Origin: Bryobacteraceae bacterium
GTDB lineage: Bacteria > Acidobacteriota > Terriglobia > Bryobacterales > Bryobacteraceae
NCBI GenBank assembly: GCA_025350445.1
Contig: JANXXV010000801.1
Span: 1 to 8,291 of the forward strand
Direction: 5' to 3'
DNA length: 8,291 bases
The translations under genes were made by a program, and so were the position numbers. The notes below the pieces were generated by a model, which worked only from the letters and a program-made list of their open reading frames with translations, ran no database searches and was not told the DNA's origin. Positions 7,297 through 8,291 of the stretch are shown piece by piece (position 1 is the stretch's first letter; every line of letters begins with the position of its first letter).

Positions 7297-7894
7297 AACC
7301 TGTATTCTCACCTGGATTGCCCTGACTGCGGGTTTGGCCGCGGCCGCCGAAGACAAACCGAACTCGCTGACGAAAAAAGAGTCGGCCTCGGGTTGGAGGT
7401 TGCTGTTTGACGGAAGCGGCATGAACGGCTGGGAAAGCCACTGGGCCGATAGCTTCCGTGCGAAGGATGGCGCGCTGGCCTGCGATGGGTCGGCCATGAG
7501 CTGGCTGAGCACCAAAGACACATTTGCGAACTACGATTTGAAGCTGGAGTTCCGCGGCAACGCGAAGGTCAATAGTGGAGTGTTTTTGCGTTCGGAGAAG
7601 GAAGGCCAGCCGCATATCACCGGTTACGAATTGCAGATTTGGGATTACCAGCCAGCCAAGTACAACACCGGAAGCCTGGTTGGTTCGGCGTTCGCGGAGC
7701 CAACGAAAATCCTGGGCGGCGAGTGGAACAAGTATGAGATTACGGCCGATGGGGATCACTTCGTGATCGTGCTGAATGGCAAGAAGCTACTGGATACGCA
7801 CGACGCAAAACATGCCTCCGGAGTGCTTGGTTTCCAGTGCCAAAAAGACCAGCGGATCGAGTTCCGGAACATCCGGATTCTACCGCGAAAGTAA
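7286..7894 (+). CDS. Secreted DUF1080 (3-keto-disaccharide hydrolase-like, PF06439) protein
   Basis: A 202-residue exported protein with a single DUF1080 domain, a concanavalin-like beta-sandwich. Some members of this family hydrolyse 3-keto-glycosides; others may only bind glycans, so activity here is a family-based guess. Residues 1-21 form a signal peptide (ending TAGLAAAAE). Family motifs in order: GWRLLFDGSGMNGWE (36-50), AKDGALACDG (59-68), YDLKLEFR (83-90), NSGVFLRSEKEG (96-107), GYELQIWD (113-120), TGSLVG (128-133), EWNKYEI (146-152), IVLNGKKLLDTHD (161-173) and FRNIRILPRK at the end. Length fits a stand-alone domain. The start overlaps the receptor stop; no alternative ATG would keep the signal peptide. 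It has no lipoprotein cysteine at the cleavage site, so a soluble periplasmic protein is expected. Pairing with the receptor suggests glycan or keto-sugar processing after uptake. Confidence 0.93.
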   Translation: MFSKTCILTWIALTAGLAAAAEDKPNSLTKKESASGWRLLFDGSGMNGWESHWADSFRAKDGALACDGSAMSWLSTKDTFANYDLKLEFRGNAKVNSGVFLRSEKEGQPHITGYELQIWDYQPAKYNTGSLVGSAFAEPTKILGGEWNKYEITADGDHFVIVLNGKKLLDTHDAKHASGVLGFQCQKDQRIEFRNIRILPRK

Positions 7895-8198
7895 GGTTAA
7901 GTATGCCGGAGGCGATCAGCCTTCCCCAAAAAAAAGTGGCGGGCTGGCGCCAGATTTCACGGCCGTCACAACGCAATCCGGAGCATCCCAGGGACGACCG
8001 GAGTTCCCGGTTCCAGATTCAGAACGTTCAAAGCGCACAGGACCTGTAAGTGAATTGGAATAGTACCGTCGTACGCGTACCCCGATATGAAGGATGAGGA
8101 GTTTGGTGCAGGCACTATCATTGTCGATGCCCACAAACATTCGCGAAGTGCAGACAGATGGCATCCCGCGGCCGCGCCGTTAGCCGGAGTGCTGCTGC
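7895..8198. other. Convergent intergenic region, no recognised gene
   Basis: About 300 bp between the 3' ends of the DUF1080 gene and the minus-strand right-edge gene. It holds a minus-strand terminator candidate (7928-7952), a weak plus-strand hairpin ACCGG-AGTTC-CCGGT (7997-8011) without a T-tract, and two 10-bp palindromes: GTACGCGTAC (8071-8080) and CGCGGCCGCG (8167-8176). An 82-codon minus-strand frame (7916-8164) shows no family features. Confidence 0.55.
7928..7952 (-). terminator. Candidate intrinsic terminator for the right-edge minus-strand gene
   Basis: On the minus strand TGGCG, loop CCAGCC, CGCCA forms a 5-bp GC-rich stem (7937-7952), followed after one base by eight Ts (complement of the A-run 7928-7935). 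Orientation and position, about 250 bases past the stop at 8199, suit termination of the leftward gene. The short stem and the distance keep confidence moderate. Confidence 0.45.
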
Positions 8199-8291
8199 TC
8201 AGAACTGGAAATAGAGGAACGGCACGGTGCCTTCACCGGCCGCGAACAACTCCATCAGCGTCAGGCCGCAGACGATCACCGCCACTTTCGT
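8199..8291 (-). CDS. C-terminal end of a probable MBOAT-family O-acyltransferase (partial, runs off right edge)
   Basis: Only the last 30 residues and the TGA stop are in the window: a hydrophobic segment TKVAVIVCGLTLMELFAAGE followed by GTVPFLYFQF. A final transmembrane helix and a terminal FLYFQF or close variant are typical of bacterial membrane-bound O-acyltransferases of the AlgI/DltB class, which transfer acyl groups to exported polysaccharides or cell-wall polymers. The catalytic histidine region lies outside the window, so the assignment rests on this tail alone. It is convergent with the DUF1080 gene and not part of that operon. Confidence 0.6.
   Translation of the reverse strand, partial: TKVAVIVCGLTLMELFAAGEGTVPFLYFQF

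Noticed and set aside
7944..7953. CTGGCGCCAG palindrome as a stand-alone operator
   Set aside because: The same bases are better explained as part of the minus-strand hairpin followed by eight Ts.
8071..8080. 10-bp palindrome GTACGCGTAC, and CGCGGCCGCG at 8167-8176
   Set aside because: Short palindromes without a gene start nearby are expected by chance in GC-rich spacer, and neither can form a useful hairpin loop.
7916..8164. 82-codon minus-strand frame between the convergent genes
   Set aside because: It reads through the terminator-like structure and has no start signal, export signal or family motif.

Overview
The window looks like chromosomal DNA of an Acidobacteriota bacterium, most likely the Solibacter/Bryobacter group. 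Three things point there. Two large Oar-type TonB-dependent receptors carry an N-terminal carboxypeptidase-regulatory-like domain. One secreted protein ends in the domain first described from Solibacter usitatus (TIGR03437 type). A secreted DUF1080 protein is also present. The DNA is moderately GC-rich. I see no tRNA, rRNA, CRISPR array, transposase or phage gene.

Layout. (1) 1-1323, minus strand: the N-terminal 441 residues of a TonB-dependent receptor that runs off the left edge, preceded by a good sigma70-like promoter (TTGACA, 17 bp, TAGGAT). (2) 1324-2074: a gap of about 750 bp with no intact gene. Its left half (about 1443-1811, plus strand) reads like a decayed small secreted-protein gene with two in-frame stops and a compensated frameshift. 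(3) 2075-3445, minus strand: a 456-residue secreted protein joining a CxxCH-bearing choice-of-anchor V/Reeler-like domain to a Solibacter-type C-terminal domain. (4) 3446-3918: a divergent intergenic region with several inverted repeats, the clearest lying just upstream of the next gene. (5) 3919-7296, plus strand: a complete 1125-residue TonB-dependent receptor. (6) 7286-7894, plus strand: a secreted DUF1080 (PF06439) protein that overlaps the receptor stop by 11 bp. (7) 7895-8198: a convergent intergenic region with a minus-strand intrinsic terminator candidate. (8) 8199-8291, minus strand: the last 30 residues of a gene whose C-terminus resembles MBOAT-family O-acyltransferases.

How they may work together. 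The receptor at 3919-7296 and the DUF1080 protein form a likely two-gene operon with translational coupling. DUF1080 proteins are linked to glycan or keto-sugar metabolism, so a surface receptor paired with a periplasmic glycan-active protein, taking up and processing a carbohydrate, is a reasonable inference, but the ligand is unknown. The left receptor is a co-linear paralogue with its own promoter and probably a separate ligand. The CxxCH protein is probably exported and may bind haem c, but it has no obvious redox partner here. Most of the window is typical Acidobacteriota accessory content; I found no clear new multi-gene system. The least explained items are the CxxCH fusion protein, the decayed gene and the operator-like inverted repeat before the receptor operon.
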